The notes below the pieces were generated by a model. It worked only from the letters and a program-made list of their open reading frames with translations. It made no database searches and had not been told where the DNA came from. The translations under genes were made by a program, and so were the position numbers. This document shows positions 1 through 9,800 of a DNA stretch of 64,000 bases, piece by piece. The stretch covers positions 186,001 to 250,000 of the forward strand of contig CAWCAJ010000002.1 of assembly GCA_963793465.1 (NCBI GenBank), in the 5' to 3' direction. Positions within the stretch are counted from its first letter, which is position 1. Every line of letters starts with the position of its first letter. The stretch comes from CAJQPP01 sp963793465 (GTDB lineage: Bacteria; Planctomycetota; Planctomycetia; Pirellulales; Pirellulaceae).

Positions 1-209
1 AGATCGGTTGTGAATTGCAAGCGACCGGCGGTCGAATTGCGAACCACCAATTCGGCCAATCCGGGTTCGTAGATGGGTATCTTGCCCCGGTTCAAAGCCT
101 CGATTTTTTTTTGGTCAATGTCCACGCAGGTGACATCGTTGCCGCTCTCGGCAAAACAGGTACCAGATACCAGTCCGACGTAACCGGTACCAATCATGGC
201 AATATCCAT
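1..209 (-). CDS. ugd: UDP-glucose 6-dehydrogenase, N-terminal part (cut by window edge)
   Basis: The reading frame starts at 209 and runs off the window start, so only the first 69 residues are seen. They begin MDIAMIGTGYVGLVSG, the glycine-rich GxGYVG NAD-binding turn of the UDP-glucose/GDP-mannose dehydrogenase family, followed by CFAESGNDVTCVD and a stretch ending in YEPGL, which is typical of Ugd/TuaD. The enzyme oxidises UDP-glucose to UDP-glucuronate in the cytoplasm for surface polysaccharide. A GGAG motif lies about nine bases before the ATG. It follows gyrA on the same strand after about 280 bases that hold two hairpins, so it is probably a separate transcript. A related nucleotide-sugar dehydrogenase is possible because the catalytic cysteine region is outside the window. 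Confidence 0.88.
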   Translation of the reverse strand, partial: MDIAMIGTGYVGLVSGTCFAESGNDVTCVDIDQKKIEALNRGKIPIYEPGLAELVVRNSTAGRLQFTTD

Positions 210-369
210 GACGCTGACTCCATTGGTTATATGCTAGGCTGTTTTTCGCTTGTTGTTGCGGGGGACGAAGCCCGGTGCACGCAGCGGCGCTTCGGTCGAG
301 GTCCGCAGGTCAATCGTGCCAAACTAATTGGGCTACGGGTCAAGTAAAGCCCGCCCGCCACCTTTGGCT

Positions 370-390
370 GGGCCAATCGTCGATTGGCCC
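370..390 (-). terminator. Perfect hairpin downstream of gyrA
   Basis: A 9-bp perfect inverted repeat (GGGCCAATC / GATTGGCCC) with a three-base loop lies 99 bases past the gyrA stop. No U-run follows on the minus strand, so it is a stem without the tail of an intrinsic terminator. It may stabilise the gyrA 3' end or assist termination before ugd. Confidence 0.5.
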
Positions 391-400
391 CGGTTCCCAA

Positions 401-420
401 GGCCGGACGGTGATCCGGCC
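401..420 (-). terminator. Second hairpin downstream of gyrA
   Basis: GGCCGGA and TCCGGCC form a 7-bp GC-rich stem around a six-base loop. It is the first of two hairpins met by transcription leaving gyrA, the other being at 370-390. No T-tract is present. Confidence 0.4.
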
Positions 421-488
421 AGTTGGCCAGGTACCAGACCCAGGGAAGGATCAGTGTCGCGAATTAGACATTTTCAGGATAGACGAAT

Positions 489-1055
489 TCAGGCCTCGTT
501 TTCCGGGTCCGAATCGTCCTCTCGATCGTCCGGCGGGACGGCCTCAGGCTCAACCCCATCAGATTCTGACGTGGCATCCGGCGGCAGGACGGCCATGCTG
601 TCATTTGGATCGCCATTGTTTTCCAGCGTTTCGTCGCCGTTGTCGTCGCCATTTTCGTCAGGCGGGACCCGCACGATCGCTGCCAGCGTATCGTCTTCGT
701 CGAGGGTCATGATGCGAACACCCTGGGTGTTCCTGCCGATGGGATTGATATCGGCACAGGAAATCCGCTGCAATTTGCCGCGTGAGGTCATCATCAGAAT
801 CTCGTCTTCATCCGTGACCGGCAGAATTCCCACAACCTGACCGTTTCGGCGAGTGGTTTTGATATCGCGTATACCCTTGCCACCCCGTTTTTGTCGACGG
901 TAACGCATGGAACTGGACGTATCGTCGTCGGAGGTCTCATCTCCGGTACCAAACCAGGTCCGTTTGCCATATCCGTTTTCGCAGGCAGTCAGCAATGTGG
1001 CCTCGGGATTGGCCACCACCATCCCCACCAGATGGTCCCCTGCCGTCAGGGACAC
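489..1055 (-). CDS. gyrA: DNA gyrase subunit A, C-terminal part after frameshift
   Basis: This frame continues the GyrA C-terminal beta-propeller: SLTAGDHLVGMVVANPEATLL at the start, then a YRRQKRGGKGIRDIKT blade, then IGRNTQGVRIM. It ends in a long acidic tail rich in Asp and Glu; in other gyrases such tails tune supercoiling. It is not an independent gene. It has no plausible own start, and it joins the preceding frame where the family expects MGRNTSGVKGVSL. Restoring one base (a C on the coding strand, near 1078-1081) fuses the two parts into one protein of about 922 residues. Either a consensus error or a real lesion is possible; because gyrA is essential, an error is much more likely. 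Confidence 0.9.
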   Translation of the reverse strand: MSLTAGDHLVGMVVANPEATLLTACENGYGKRTWFGTGDETSDDDTSSSMRYRRQKRGGKGIRDIKTTRRNGQVVGILPVTDEDEILMMTSRGKLQRISCADINPIGRNTQGVRIMTLDEDDTLAAIVRVPPDENGDDNGDETLENNGDPNDSMAVLPPDATSESDGVEPEAVPPDDREDDSDPENEA

Positions 1056-3256
1056 GCCTTTGACCCCGGAAGTATTGCGCCCATCGATCGGGCGTCGGAT
1101 TGATCGAAGCGAATGGCCATCCCGGCGGCCGTGGCCAGCAGAATATCATCCCCTTTCTTGGCTACGACCACATCAATCAGCTCATCATCTTCCCTCAGCT
1201 TGATCGCAATGATGCCACCTTTCTTGGGACGGCTGTAAGCCTTCAGGTCGGTTTTCTTTACCAGGCCGCCGCGGGTGGCCATGATCAGGAAATGATCCTC
1301 GGCGTGAAAATCCCGAATCGCCCGGCAATCGGCAATCACTTCACCTTCTTCCAAACGCAACAGGTTGACGATGGCCCGCCCGCGACTGTCGCGTCGCAAT
1401 TGAGGCAACTCGTAGACCTTTCTCCAGTAGACCTTGCCTTTGTTGGTGAAGAACAGCAGGTAATCGTGGGTACTGGCGGCAAACACGTGTTCGATCGGAT
1501 CTTCTTCGATCGACTTGGCGCCCTTCATTCCCTTTCCGCCACGGCGTTGCGAGCGGTAGGCGCTGACCGGAGTCCGCTTGATGTAGCCCCGATGGCTGAT
1601 CGAAACCACCATGTTCTCTTCTTCGATCAGATCCTCGATATCAATGTTGCCCAGTTCTTCTCCGGTGATCTCGGTACGTCGGGCGTCGGCGTATTTACGG
1701 CGAATCTCTGCCAGATCTTCTTTGATGATCGTATAGATCCGCCCTTTGTCCCCCAGGATTTCCAGGTAGTCGGTGATTTCTTCCAGCAGCTTTTTGTGCT
1801 CATCCCCCAACCGTTCCTGTTCCAGATTAACCAATTGCCCCAAGGTCATCTTCAGGATGGCATCGGCCTGCACGCCCGTGAGTGTGTAAGTATCCGCGGC
1901 GCCTCGTTCCGATTGAAATACCTGAAATCCATGATCTCCCAGGGCCCGTTGCATCATTGCCGCCGGGCATTCGATCCCCATCAAACGCTGTTTGGCTTCG
2001 GCCTGAGTCTTGGAGGACCGGATGGTCTTGATGATTTCTTCAATGTTGGCCAAAGCCAGAAGCAAGCCCTCAATCGTGTGCTTGCGGCGACGGGCTCGCA
2101 TGAGCAGGTACTGTGTTCGCCGACGAATCACGTTCACCCGGTGCCGGATAAACTCCTGCAACATTTGCTTGATCGTCAACTCCCGAGGTTTGCCGTCGAC
2201 CAGCGCCAGAAAGATCATCGAAACCGACGACTGCAGGGGAGAATACTGATACAGCTGATTCAGAATCACATCGGGATCGGCATCCCCCTTCAGGTCGATC
2301 AACAACTTGACCGGCTCCTTCAGGTCACTGAGATCCTTGATCCCGGAAATCCCCTTGATCTTGTCGGTTTTGACCAGGTTGGCGATCTTTTCCACCACCG
2401 AATCGCGGGTCTGCGTGTAGGGGATCTCGCTGACGACGATCCGGTATCGTCCTTTCTTGTGCTCTTCGATCTCACAGCGTGCGCGAACCGCAATCGTGCT
2501 GCGACCGGTGTGGTAGGCGCGACGAATACCCGACCGCCCGCAAATCACGCCGCCGGTGGGAAAGTCGGGGCCCGGCAACACTTCCAGGATCTCATCGATC
2601 GAAGTCTGCGGGTTGTCGACCAACAATTGCAGGGCGTCGCAGACCTCGCCCAGGTTATGAGGCGGGATGGAGGTGGCCATGCTGACCGCAATCCCACTGG
2701 ATCCATTGACCAGCAGATTGGGAAACTTGCTGGGCAATACCGTGGGTTCCGTACGCCGCTCGTCGTAAGTGGGCACATAGTCCACCGTGTCCAGACGCAG
2801 GTCATCCAGCATCATCGCGGCGACGGGTGACAACCTTGCCTCGGTATATCGCATAGCCGCCGGAGGCAGACCGGCAATCGAACCAAAATTCCCCTGCTTA
2901 TCGATCAATACATGTCGCATGTTCCATTCCTGGGCCATACGAACCAATGTCGGATAAACGATACTTTCGCCATGCGGATGGTAATTGCCGCTGGTATCCC
3001 CGCTGATTTTGGCGCATTTGACGCGACTGGAACCGGGTCCCAGATTCAGGTCGTTCATCGCCACCAGAATCCGTCGTTGAGATGGCTTGAGTCCATCCCG
3101 CACATCTGGCAAGGCCCGCGAAACAATCACACTCATCGCGTACGTCAGGTAGCTGTTCTTCAACTCCTGCTCGATAGGCATCTGTTCGAATTGTTCGGCA
3201 CCGGATCCGTTTTCAGGATTGCCGTCTTCCGGGGGTTGCGTGATGTCGGATGACAC
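1046..3256 (-). CDS. gyrA: DNA gyrase subunit A, N-terminal and core part (frameshifted near 1079)
   Basis: This part carries the breakage-reunion domain of the ATP-dependent topoisomerase that introduces negative supercoils with GyrB. The catalytic tyrosine is Tyr137 in AAMRYTEARL. The quinolone-resistance region reads YHPHGESIVYPT, so the Ser83 equivalent (Ser98) is kept, while the Asp87 equivalent is Pro102. A true GyrA box, QRRGGKGMKG, follows the coiled-coil arm and marks this as GyrA rather than ParC. Near 1079 the frame is lost: after RSMG the residues AILPGSKACP are out of frame, and the real continuation is the frame ending at 489. The start at 3256 gives a short acidic leader before the conserved EQELKNSYLTYAMSVI. 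Confidence 0.95.
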   Translation of the reverse strand: MSSDITQPPEDGNPENGSGAEQFEQMPIEQELKNSYLTYAMSVIVSRALPDVRDGLKPSQRRILVAMNDLNLGPGSSRVKCAKISGDTSGNYHPHGESIVYPTLVRMAQEWNMRHVLIDKQGNFGSIAGLPPAAMRYTEARLSPVAAMMLDDLRLDTVDYVPTYDERRTEPTVLPSKFPNLLVNGSSGIAVSMATSIPPHNLGEVCDALQLLVDNPQTSIDEILEVLPGPDFPTGGVICGRSGIRRAYHTGRSTIAVRARCEIEEHKKGRYRIVVSEIPYTQTRDSVVEKIANLVKTDKIKGISGIKDLSDLKEPVKLLIDLKGDADPDVILNQLYQYSPLQSSVSMIFLALVDGKPRELTIKQMLQEFIRHRVNVIRRRTQYLLMRARRRKHTIEGLLLALANIEEIIKTIRSSKTQAEAKQRLMGIECPAAMMQRALGDHGFQVFQSERGAADTYTLTGVQADAILKMTLGQLVNLEQERLGDEHKKLLEEITDYLEILGDKGRIYTIIKEDLAEIRRKYADARRTEITGEELGNIDIEDLIEEENMVVSISHRGYIKRTPVSAYRSQRRGGKGMKGAKSIEEDPIEHVFAASTHDYLLFFTNKGKVYWRKVYELPQLRRDSRGRAIVNLLRLEEGEVIADCRAIRDFHAEDHFLIMATRGGLVKKTDLKAYSRPKKGGIIAIKLREDDELIDVVVAKKGDDILLATAAGMAIRFDQSDARSMGAILPGSKACP

Positions 3257-3815
3257 TAATTCGGTCCTCGTTCGTTTTCGTTACCACAGATCGGTCGCGT
3301 CATGGATGCTCCGTCGGACTCCCGGAAGGTGGGTATCCTGCGGACATGCGACGGAGAAAACCCCCAGATTTTCCGGGCTTTCCGTGTCGGCAAGGCCATC
3401 GCCTGGCATGCCAATCGGGGGAGCTTGCAAGCCATCAAACTCCCGGATTTGCGACGCAATTTCAGAAGGCCTAGTTTATCACTTTCGGTCGCCCACGACA
3501 ACCAACCCGCCTGCAATATCGACGACCCAAGCCATTACAGGAAAACGACTTACGGAACGGCTTTGGAACGGGCATCGATTGCCAGCCAAGGAACCTTCCA
3601 CCCGCCGAATTCCCCCCGATCGAAACCCCAGATTCCGGGTGCTGCGGCTTACCCAATCCGCACCTTTCAAACCCCGGAATCGAGGCGCCAGCAACCAAAT
3701 CTTTGACATCGCCCCCCACACTGCCAACAATCGCAAAGACGTTTCCACGCGTGACCCCACGGCCCACCGCCATGGGTTGGCAGCCCCATTTGGCCCCCGC
3801 CTACTCTGACCCAGC
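3257..3815. other. Divergent spacer between gyrA and an alpha-toroid membrane protein gene
   Basis: About 560 bases lie between two genes transcribed away from each other. Open frames on both strands show no recognisable protein, signal peptide or ribosome site. It probably holds the promoters of both genes, but no clear -35/-10 pair was found. Confidence 0.5.
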
Positions 3816-5804
3816 ATGCCCCGAACCTGCCCAGACTTTATCGATCGATCGATTGAAACCATGTTGGCGCGGGATTGGGACCTGCCTGGCGTGGCTGACG
3901 ATCCGGTAAGCCTGGCTGCGGTTCTGCCGCATCTGAATCTGACGGAATCCAGCGCCGCCATCCGCCCTTGGGATTGGGAAATCGAGCCGGCCCAGTCAGA
4001 CCCGGAATCACCGCCCCAGCAAACGCGCCAGATCATCGAAACACCGCAAGGTGCCGTCTGGATTAGCGGAAACGCCGTGATGTGCGTCTGCCCGGCATGT
4101 CAGGCACCCGTATCGATTCGACTCTGGCTGATGGTGGCCGACTGTTGGAATTGTGATTCGGCGATGGAACTGTCCTACCAGCAACAACGCGCGGCGGAAA
4201 AATTGGCGGAACAGCTGCCTGCCGCTTCCTCACAATCGGAACGTTCCCACTCCCTCCCGGCAGCCGACCCTGAGGCAGATCCGCAGCCGTTGAGTCCGGC
4301 ATCGCTGGCACCGCTTGTGCCACCCGAGCGTCCTCGACGACTGGTGCACCTGATTCACAAGCTGACCAACACGTTGCCTGCCTGGCTGATCAGCCTGTTA
4401 GTACACCTGGTGTTGTTGTTGATCCTGGCTCTGATTCTACTGCCGACCTCCCAGCAATCTCCAACCATCACCCTGGCGACCGCGGTCGGGCCTCGCGATG
4501 AGATCGGTGGCGCCGACTTGCAGGCAGTGGAAGAGCTACCGCTGGAATTCGACTCCATCACCCCACCGGATGCCGAACGGATCGAGCGGGAACTCAAGAA
4601 AGTGGAAGTCGCGGCTGCCGAGGATGCCCGGGAACTGCTGATCGACCCCCATCCCGTGCTGGACTTGCCGGACCTGGAGCGTATCAAGCGATCGGTCACC
4701 GAGAGCCCGCAATCGCGTTACACCCTGGCGATCCGCGACCCCCGCTTGCGAAACGAAATTGTAACCCGGGAAGGGGGCACGACGCTCAGCGAAGCCGCCG
4801 TCAGCCGGGGACTGCGGTGGTTGGCCCGTGTGCAAAACCAGGACGGCAGCTGGAGTCTGGCCAAGTACAAACGGCACGCCGACCCGCAAAACGAGGGGGA
4901 CATGGCGGCAACCTCGTTGGCCCTGTTGCCATTCCTGGGCGCCGGCCAAACTCACGAATATGGTCTGTACAAGGAAAACGTGGCCCGCGGTTTGAAGTGG
5001 ATGCTCGAACATCAAATGCCCAACGGCGAATTGACGTTTGGTATCCGAACCAATGCCGCGATCTACGCGCACGGACAGGCGGCGATCGTGTTGGTGGAAA
5101 CCCTGGCCATGAGCGGCGATGAACAATTTCGGGAACCCGCACAACGGGCCATCGACTACATCGAGGGATTTCAACACAAGCACGGCGGTTGGCGTTATCG
5201 ACCCGGTGAAGCCGGCGATACCAGTGTCATGGGCTGGCAGTTGATGGCCCTGCAAAGCGCCCGGCTTTCCAATACCGGCCTGCAGGTGGCCGATTCCACC
5301 CTGATGCTGGCCAGTCAATACCTGGACCTGGCCAGTCGCAGCTATCTCGACCGCGATTTTCGCGAGGCCCCCAGCGGAACGCTGTATCGGTATCAACCCG
5401 GTGATCGGGCGCCCAAAGCGGCCATGACGGCGGAGGGCATCCTCTGTCGCATGTACCTGGGCTGGAAACGCAACGACGCCAAGATGCTGTATGCCGTCGA
5501 CTGGTTGATCGACAACGCCTTGCCCAGTCTGCAAACCAAAAAGCACAACCTGTATTACTATTACTACGCCACCCAGGTCATGCACCACTTTGGGGGACAG
5601 CACTGGGAAACCTGGAACCGCCACCTCCGCGACCTGTTGATCATCCAGCAGGAACGTCGCGGCCGCTACGCGGGAAGTTGGGATCCGCAGAACTATCACT
5701 ACGGCGGTTCCGGTGGCCGAATCTACACCACCGCCATGGCTATCTGCACACTGGAGGTCTACTACCGCCACCTGCCGTTATTCAAAAAACTGGATCTGGA
5801 ATAG
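3816..5804 (+). CDS. Zinc-ribbon, single-TM protein with prenyltransferase/squalene-oxidase-like repeats
   Basis: A 662-residue protein in three parts. Residues 90-113 hold a zinc-ribbon-like cysteine set (C92-x2-C95 and C110-x2-C113). Residues about 190-212 form one hydrophobic helix. From about residue 315 to the end there are alpha-alpha toroid repeats of the prenyltransferase/squalene oxidase type, with motifs such as RGLRWLARVQNQDGSWS, GLKWMLEHQ, DTSVMGWQLMALQSA and YYYYATQVMHHFGG. In this family the toroid often binds ligands or proteins without cyclase activity, and no DxDD cyclase motif is seen. By position the toroid should be outside the cytoplasm and the zinc ribbon inside. It lies 138 bases before folP on the same strand. 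The function is unknown. The start is uncertain (no Shine-Dalgarno; an in-frame ATG lies 45 bases later). Confidence 0.85.
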   Translation: MPRTCPDFIDRSIETMLARDWDLPGVADDPVSLAAVLPHLNLTESSAAIRPWDWEIEPAQSDPESPPQQTRQIIETPQGAVWISGNAVMCVCPACQAPVSIRLWLMVADCWNCDSAMELSYQQQRAAEKLAEQLPAASSQSERSHSLPAADPEADPQPLSPASLAPLVPPERPRRLVHLIHKLTNTLPAWLISLLVHLVLLLILALILLPTSQQSPTITLATAVGPRDEIGGADLQAVEELPLEFDSITPPDAERIERELKKVEVAAAEDARELLIDPHPVLDLPDLERIKRSVTESPQSRYTLAIRDPRLRNEIVTREGGTTLSEAAVSRGLRWLARVQNQDGSWSLAKYKRHADPQNEGDMAATSLALLPFLGAGQTHEYGLYKENVARGLKWMLEHQMPNGELTFGIRTNAAIYAHGQAAIVLVETLAMSGDEQFREPAQRAIDYIEGFQHKHGGWRYRPGEAGDTSVMGWQLMALQSARLSNTGLQVADSTLMLASQYLDLASRSYLDRDFREAPSGTLYRYQPGDRAPKAAMTAEGILCRMYLGWKRNDAKMLYAVDWLIDNALPSLQTKKHNLYYYYYATQVMHHFGGQHWETWNRHLRDLLIIQQERRGRYAGSWDPQNYHYGGSGGRIYTTAMAICTLEVYYRHLPLFKKLDLE

Positions 5805-5942
5805 CTGCCCTTGTATCGTTGTTCTTCCTGACACATCGTCCGCCACGGCACGCGGCGGAGCAGTCGGCCTTCTGAAGCATGTCGACGACCTGATCCCTTC
5901 AAGCTTATCCCTGCCCCCGGAACTCCCGCAGAGCCCCTTGCC

Positions 5943-6806
5943 ATGAACCCCGTCTGGAAGACATCCCATCGCGAACTGGCTCTGGATCCCGGGCCCCGCA
6001 TCATGGGGATCGTGAACGTTACCCCGGACAGCTTCTCCGATGGAGGAAAATTTGCAGCACAGGATGCAGCGATCGCGCAGGCCCTGCAATTGGTTGCCGA
6101 CGGCGCGGATATTCTGGATATCGGTGGCGAGAGCACACGCCCCTACAGCGAACCCGTGACGTTGACGCTGGAATTACAACGCGTCATCCCTGTGATCCGC
6201 GAGTTGACGCGGCAAACCGACGTGCCCGTGTCCGTCGACACTTCCAAAGCTGCCGTGGCCCAAGCCGCTTTGCAGGCCGGGGCCGAGATCATTAACGATG
6301 TCTCCGGCTTGCAGGGAGATCCTGGCATGATCGCCGTGGCCCGAAAATCGGGAGCGGCGGTTTGCGTCATGCACATGCAAGGCAATCCGCAAACCATGCA
6401 GGACAACCCCTGTTACCAACAGGTCGTTCCGGACGTGCTGCAATATCTCTCCCAACGCCGCGATGACTTGCTGGAACAGGGCATCGACCATCCGCGGATC
6501 TGCCTGGACCCGGGCATTGGCTTTGGCAAAACCCATGCCCACAATCTGCAACTGCTGGCAGGCGTGTCTCGCTTCCACGAAACCGGCTGTCCCATTCTGG
6601 TGGGTCATTCACGCAAAGGATTCATCCGGAAATTCAGTGGCGACCCAACCCGCCAGCAACTGGCCGGTACCCTGGCGGTTTCCCTGCACCTGGCCCACGC
6701 CGGCATCCAGATCATCCGGGTCCACGATGTGCTGCAAACACGCCAGGCCTTACTGGTGCAACGGGCCATCGATGATGCCAAACAGGAATCGAAACCGAAC
6801 AGCTAG
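5943..6806 (+). CDS. folP: Dihydropteroate synthase
   Basis: This cytoplasmic enzyme joins p-aminobenzoate to the pterin pyrophosphate in folate synthesis and is the sulfonamide target. All family signatures are in order over 287 residues: GIVNVTPDSFSDGG, DIGGESTRP, VSVDTSKAAVA, INDVSGL, VCVMHMQGNPQTMQ, DPGIGFGKT and VGHSRKGFI. The length is normal for a monofunctional enzyme and no partner folate gene is adjacent. The ATG at 5943 has no strong Shine-Dalgarno sequence, but the next conserved residues leave no better start. It is followed within 32 bases by the repeat cluster beginning at 6838. Confidence 0.96.
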   Translation: MNPVWKTSHRELALDPGPRIMGIVNVTPDSFSDGGKFAAQDAAIAQALQLVADGADILDIGGESTRPYSEPVTLTLELQRVIPVIRELTRQTDVPVSVDTSKAAVAQAALQAGAEIINDVSGLQGDPGMIAVARKSGAAVCVMHMQGNPQTMQDNPCYQQVVPDVLQYLSQRRDDLLEQGIDHPRICLDPGIGFGKTHAHNLQLLAGVSRFHETGCPILVGHSRKGFIRKFSGDPTRQQLAGTLAVSLHLAHAGIQIIRVHDVLQTRQALLVQRAIDDAKQESKPNS

Positions 6807-6837
6807 TGCGCGTCGCGGAGACGGGTAGCGGATGCCG

Positions 6838-7221
<384 letters not shown>

Positions 7222-7237
<16 letters not shown>

Positions 7238-8541
7238 TTCAACATCTGGTTGCCAATGCAAAAACAGACGCCCCCCACACCCAGCAACACACTCAAGGAT
7301 GGCAACATTTCCGCCCAGGAAAATTCCCGCCAAATGGCACCTTCAATCGCTTGAATGGCCCACCGCACGGGGCTGACAAAACTGATGGATTGCAACAGCC
7401 CGGGCAAAAACATGGCCGGGATCATGCAGCCTCCCAGCATGGCCAGCACCAGGATGATCCCCATGCCGGCACCACTGACACCCTGTTCCGTTTTGCCAAT
7501 CACGGCAATGATCATCATGATACCGGTGAAGGCCGTCGCCACGCACACCGAGGCCGCCGCCAGTTTCAGGTAGCTGGCTGGCCGCATCCCCAGCAGGGTT
7601 CCCAATACTGTCATCAGGAACACCACAGCCAGCGAAGTCAGGAAGCAGGCCAGGGCTTTGCCAGCCAGAATCGACTGCGGGCGAATGGGGGCCACCTTTA
7701 AACGAGTGAACGTGCCCTGCGTCCTTTCCCGGGCAATTGAAATCGCGAAGCCGGTGACGCAGCTGAGGACACCCCACAACATGGCCTGGGGAAAACTGAT
7801 ATCCCACCGTGACCGCAATTTGGAAACCTGACCCGATACACTGTCCGGATCCACTTGCCGCGATACATCGATGGTTTGAATGTCGGCGAATTGCAGACCC
7901 TGTCCCTCGTTGCCCAGGGGGCTGTTCTCCGCAGAGCCGTCCTGCAACGAATCCGCCGATTCGAGCATGGCATCCAGAGAATCAAAAAACGTATTGAACA
8001 ACAGGCGTTGAGCCATGGGCAGATCGGCCGCCGATACATTCTGGCGGGATTGTTGCAGCACCGGTCGAAACTGATCCGGATTCTGAAAACGTTGACCCAC
8101 CAGATCCCCGATCCCCTGCATGATGAATCCTTGCAACATGGCCGTCTCGGCCGCCCGCGAAGGATCCAACCCCAACTCGATGCGGGGCGGATCGCCCCAA
8201 AACAAACCGGCTCGCTCGCCAAAACCCGGGGGCAACGCGATCATGCCGACGCGTGATCCTTTGCGAACGCTTTCCCGGGCTTGCGGCAGGTCGGCAACCT
8301 CCAGCAACAGGCTGTCGTTTTTCTGCAAGGCCTTGACGAAGGAGCGGGAAATCTCGGAATCATCCTGATCCACGATGGCCACCTTGATTTTGCCAGTGCC
8401 GCCGCTGGACCCGCTGCTTCCCATCACCAGACCAAAGAACAGACCCATCAATACCGGAAAGCCGGCGATAAAGAACAGACTCATGCGATCTCGCAGGATC
8501 AACCGGATGTCCTTCCAGGCCATGGTCAGAATGCGTTGCAT
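7222..8541 (-). CDS. ABC-2 type export permease
   Basis: A 439-residue ABC-2 membrane subunit. One N-terminal membrane helix follows MAWKDIRLILRDRMSLFF. A large extracytoplasmic region comes next (about residues 50-240, with KIKVAIVDQDDSEIS as in YbhS/YhhJ/DrrB-type proteins). Five hydrophobic segments lie near the C-terminus with the typical RERTQGTFTRLKVAPI element before them. With the ATPase 84 bases upstream on the same strand it should form an exporter for lipids, drugs or other hydrophobic compounds; the substrate cannot be told. The stop codon and last few codons lie inside the second 55-bp REP-like unit, so the C-terminus (KRQSV) was set by the repeat. Confidence 0.9.
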
Positions 8542-8625
8542 GTTTTTTGCTCGCTGGTGAGTTTGAGAAAATGAAGAAAGTTGGCAAGGAACAGGGATCG
8601 GTTTGATTGTGACGGAACTGGAAAT

Positions 8626-9519
8626 TCAGTCCCGCAAACTTCTTCCGGTCAGGGCCAGGAAGACGCTTTCCAGATCCGGTTGCGTGACCGTCAAGGACTG
8701 AAATTCAACACCCTGGCGGGTGGCCTGGGAAATGTCCAGCATCGGCTGATCGGACTCGCGACGCCACGTGCGATCATGGATTTGTCCCGGCAACTGCACG
8801 CCGGCCCCCAGTGGCTCCCGCAACTCAGCCAGGATCAAGGAGTGGCCGCCGTAGTGCCGAATCAGGTTCTCCACCGAATCCAGAGCCAACAACTTCCCCT
8901 GGTCCATGATGGCCACCCGATCGCATAGGCGTTGCGCCTCATTCATGTAGTGCGTGGTGTATAAGATCGTCAGCCCACCCTGCTGCAAACGTTCGATGCA
9001 TTCGAAAACGTGATTGCGGGACTGGGGATCCACACCCACCGTGGGTTCGTCCATGAGGACCACCTGGGGTTCATGAATCATGGCGCAGGCCAGGTTCAGA
9101 CGACGTTTCATGCCCCCGGAGTAGCGGCTGACGCGGTCATGACCGCGATCGGTCAGCCCGGCAAAATCCAGAGCCCAGGCCACCCGCTCCTGCAAAGCGG
9201 CACCATGCAAATCGTACAGCCTGCCAAAGAACTGCAAATTCTCGCGGGCAGTCAGTTCCTCGTAGAGCGACAGCGACTGCGGTGCCAGGCCAATCGTTTT
9301 CCGGGTGGTAGGCAGATCGGGCGGGGCACCATTGATGGTCACCGAGCCACTGCTGGGATCCAGCAGGCCGATCAACATACCGATGGTCGTGGTCTTGCCG
9401 GCTCCGTTGGGGCCCAGCAGTCCCAGCGTTTCCCCATGGGCCACCTGCAGGGTCAACCCATCCACGGCAGTCTGGGTGCCGTACGATTTTCTGAGATCTT
9501 TGACTTCGATGATGGCCAT
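8626..9519 (-). CDS. ABC transporter ATP-binding subunit
   Basis: An ATPase of about 297 residues with Walker A GPNGAGKTTT, a Q-loop near GLAPQSLSLYEELT, the signature YSGGMKRRL, Walker B VVLMDEPTVGVDP and the switch histidine in LYTTHYMNEA. The order and the trailing helical C-terminus match the DrrA/CcmA-like group that pairs with ABC-2 permeases such as the next gene. The start at 9519 (MAIIEVKDLRKSYG) is preferred. An upstream ATG at 9597 is in frame, but its 26 extra residues look non-conserved and neither start has a clear Shine-Dalgarno sequence. The permease follows 84 bases downstream, presumably in the same transcript. Confidence 0.93.
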   Translation of the reverse strand: MAIIEVKDLRKSYGTQTAVDGLTLQVAHGETLGLLGPNGAGKTTTIGMLIGLLDPSSGSVTINGAPPDLPTTRKTIGLAPQSLSLYEELTARENLQFFGRLYDLHGAALQERVAWALDFAGLTDRGHDRVSRYSGGMKRRLNLACAMIHEPQVVLMDEPTVGVDPQSRNHVFECIERLQQGGLTILYTTHYMNEAQRLCDRVAIMDQGKLLALDSVENLIRHYGGHSLILAELREPLGAGVQLPGQIHDRTWRRESDQPMLDISQATRQGVEFQSLTVTQPDLESVFLALTGRSLRD

Positions 9520-9732
9520 AGAGTTGTCTTCGCTGCGGGAGGGTATTTCTTGCCCAGGGCAGGGGGCGGGATTCGTATCGGTGAAACGTGCCTGCATTCA
9601 ATTTACTCGGGAAAACCAGAGTGGCACACACATCGTGGCCGGGGATTGGACCGGGGATCGAAAACCCGCTGAGGCCCGTTCGCCCCGCTTACCTTTATTG
9701 GGAATAAGCTTTCATGTCACCGAGGTTACATG

Positions 9733-9769
9733 AAAAAACAAAAAACCCGATGTCGAGATGACATCGGGT
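9733..9769 (-). terminator. Intrinsic terminator of the secretion/pilin cluster
   Basis: On the minus strand a 10-bp perfect stem (ACCCGATGTC / GACATCGGGT, arms 9760-9769 and 9745-9754) with a five-base loop is followed by a T-rich run at 9733-9745. It starts 32 bases after the stop at 9801 and closes the long minus-strand cluster. Confidence 0.9.
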
Positions 9770-9800
9770 CAGTGACTGGAACGCGAGTCCAAGCGAAACC

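Noticed and set aside
1040..1090. Programmed ribosomal frameshift in gyrA
   Set aside because: No slippery heptamer or following structure is seen, and the correction needed is a plain missing base.
1100..2830. A 576-residue open frame opposite gyrA
   Set aside because: It mirrors the gyrA codons on the other strand and has no recognisable motif or start signal; high-GC coding DNA gives such long antisense frames.
3219..3809. Possible gene in the gyrA upstream spacer
   Set aside because: The frames overlap on both strands without a ribosome site or recognisable domain.
4536..5771. A 411-residue minus-strand open frame
   Set aside because: It lies entirely within the alpha-toroid gene on the other strand, whose repeats and zinc ribbon are clear.
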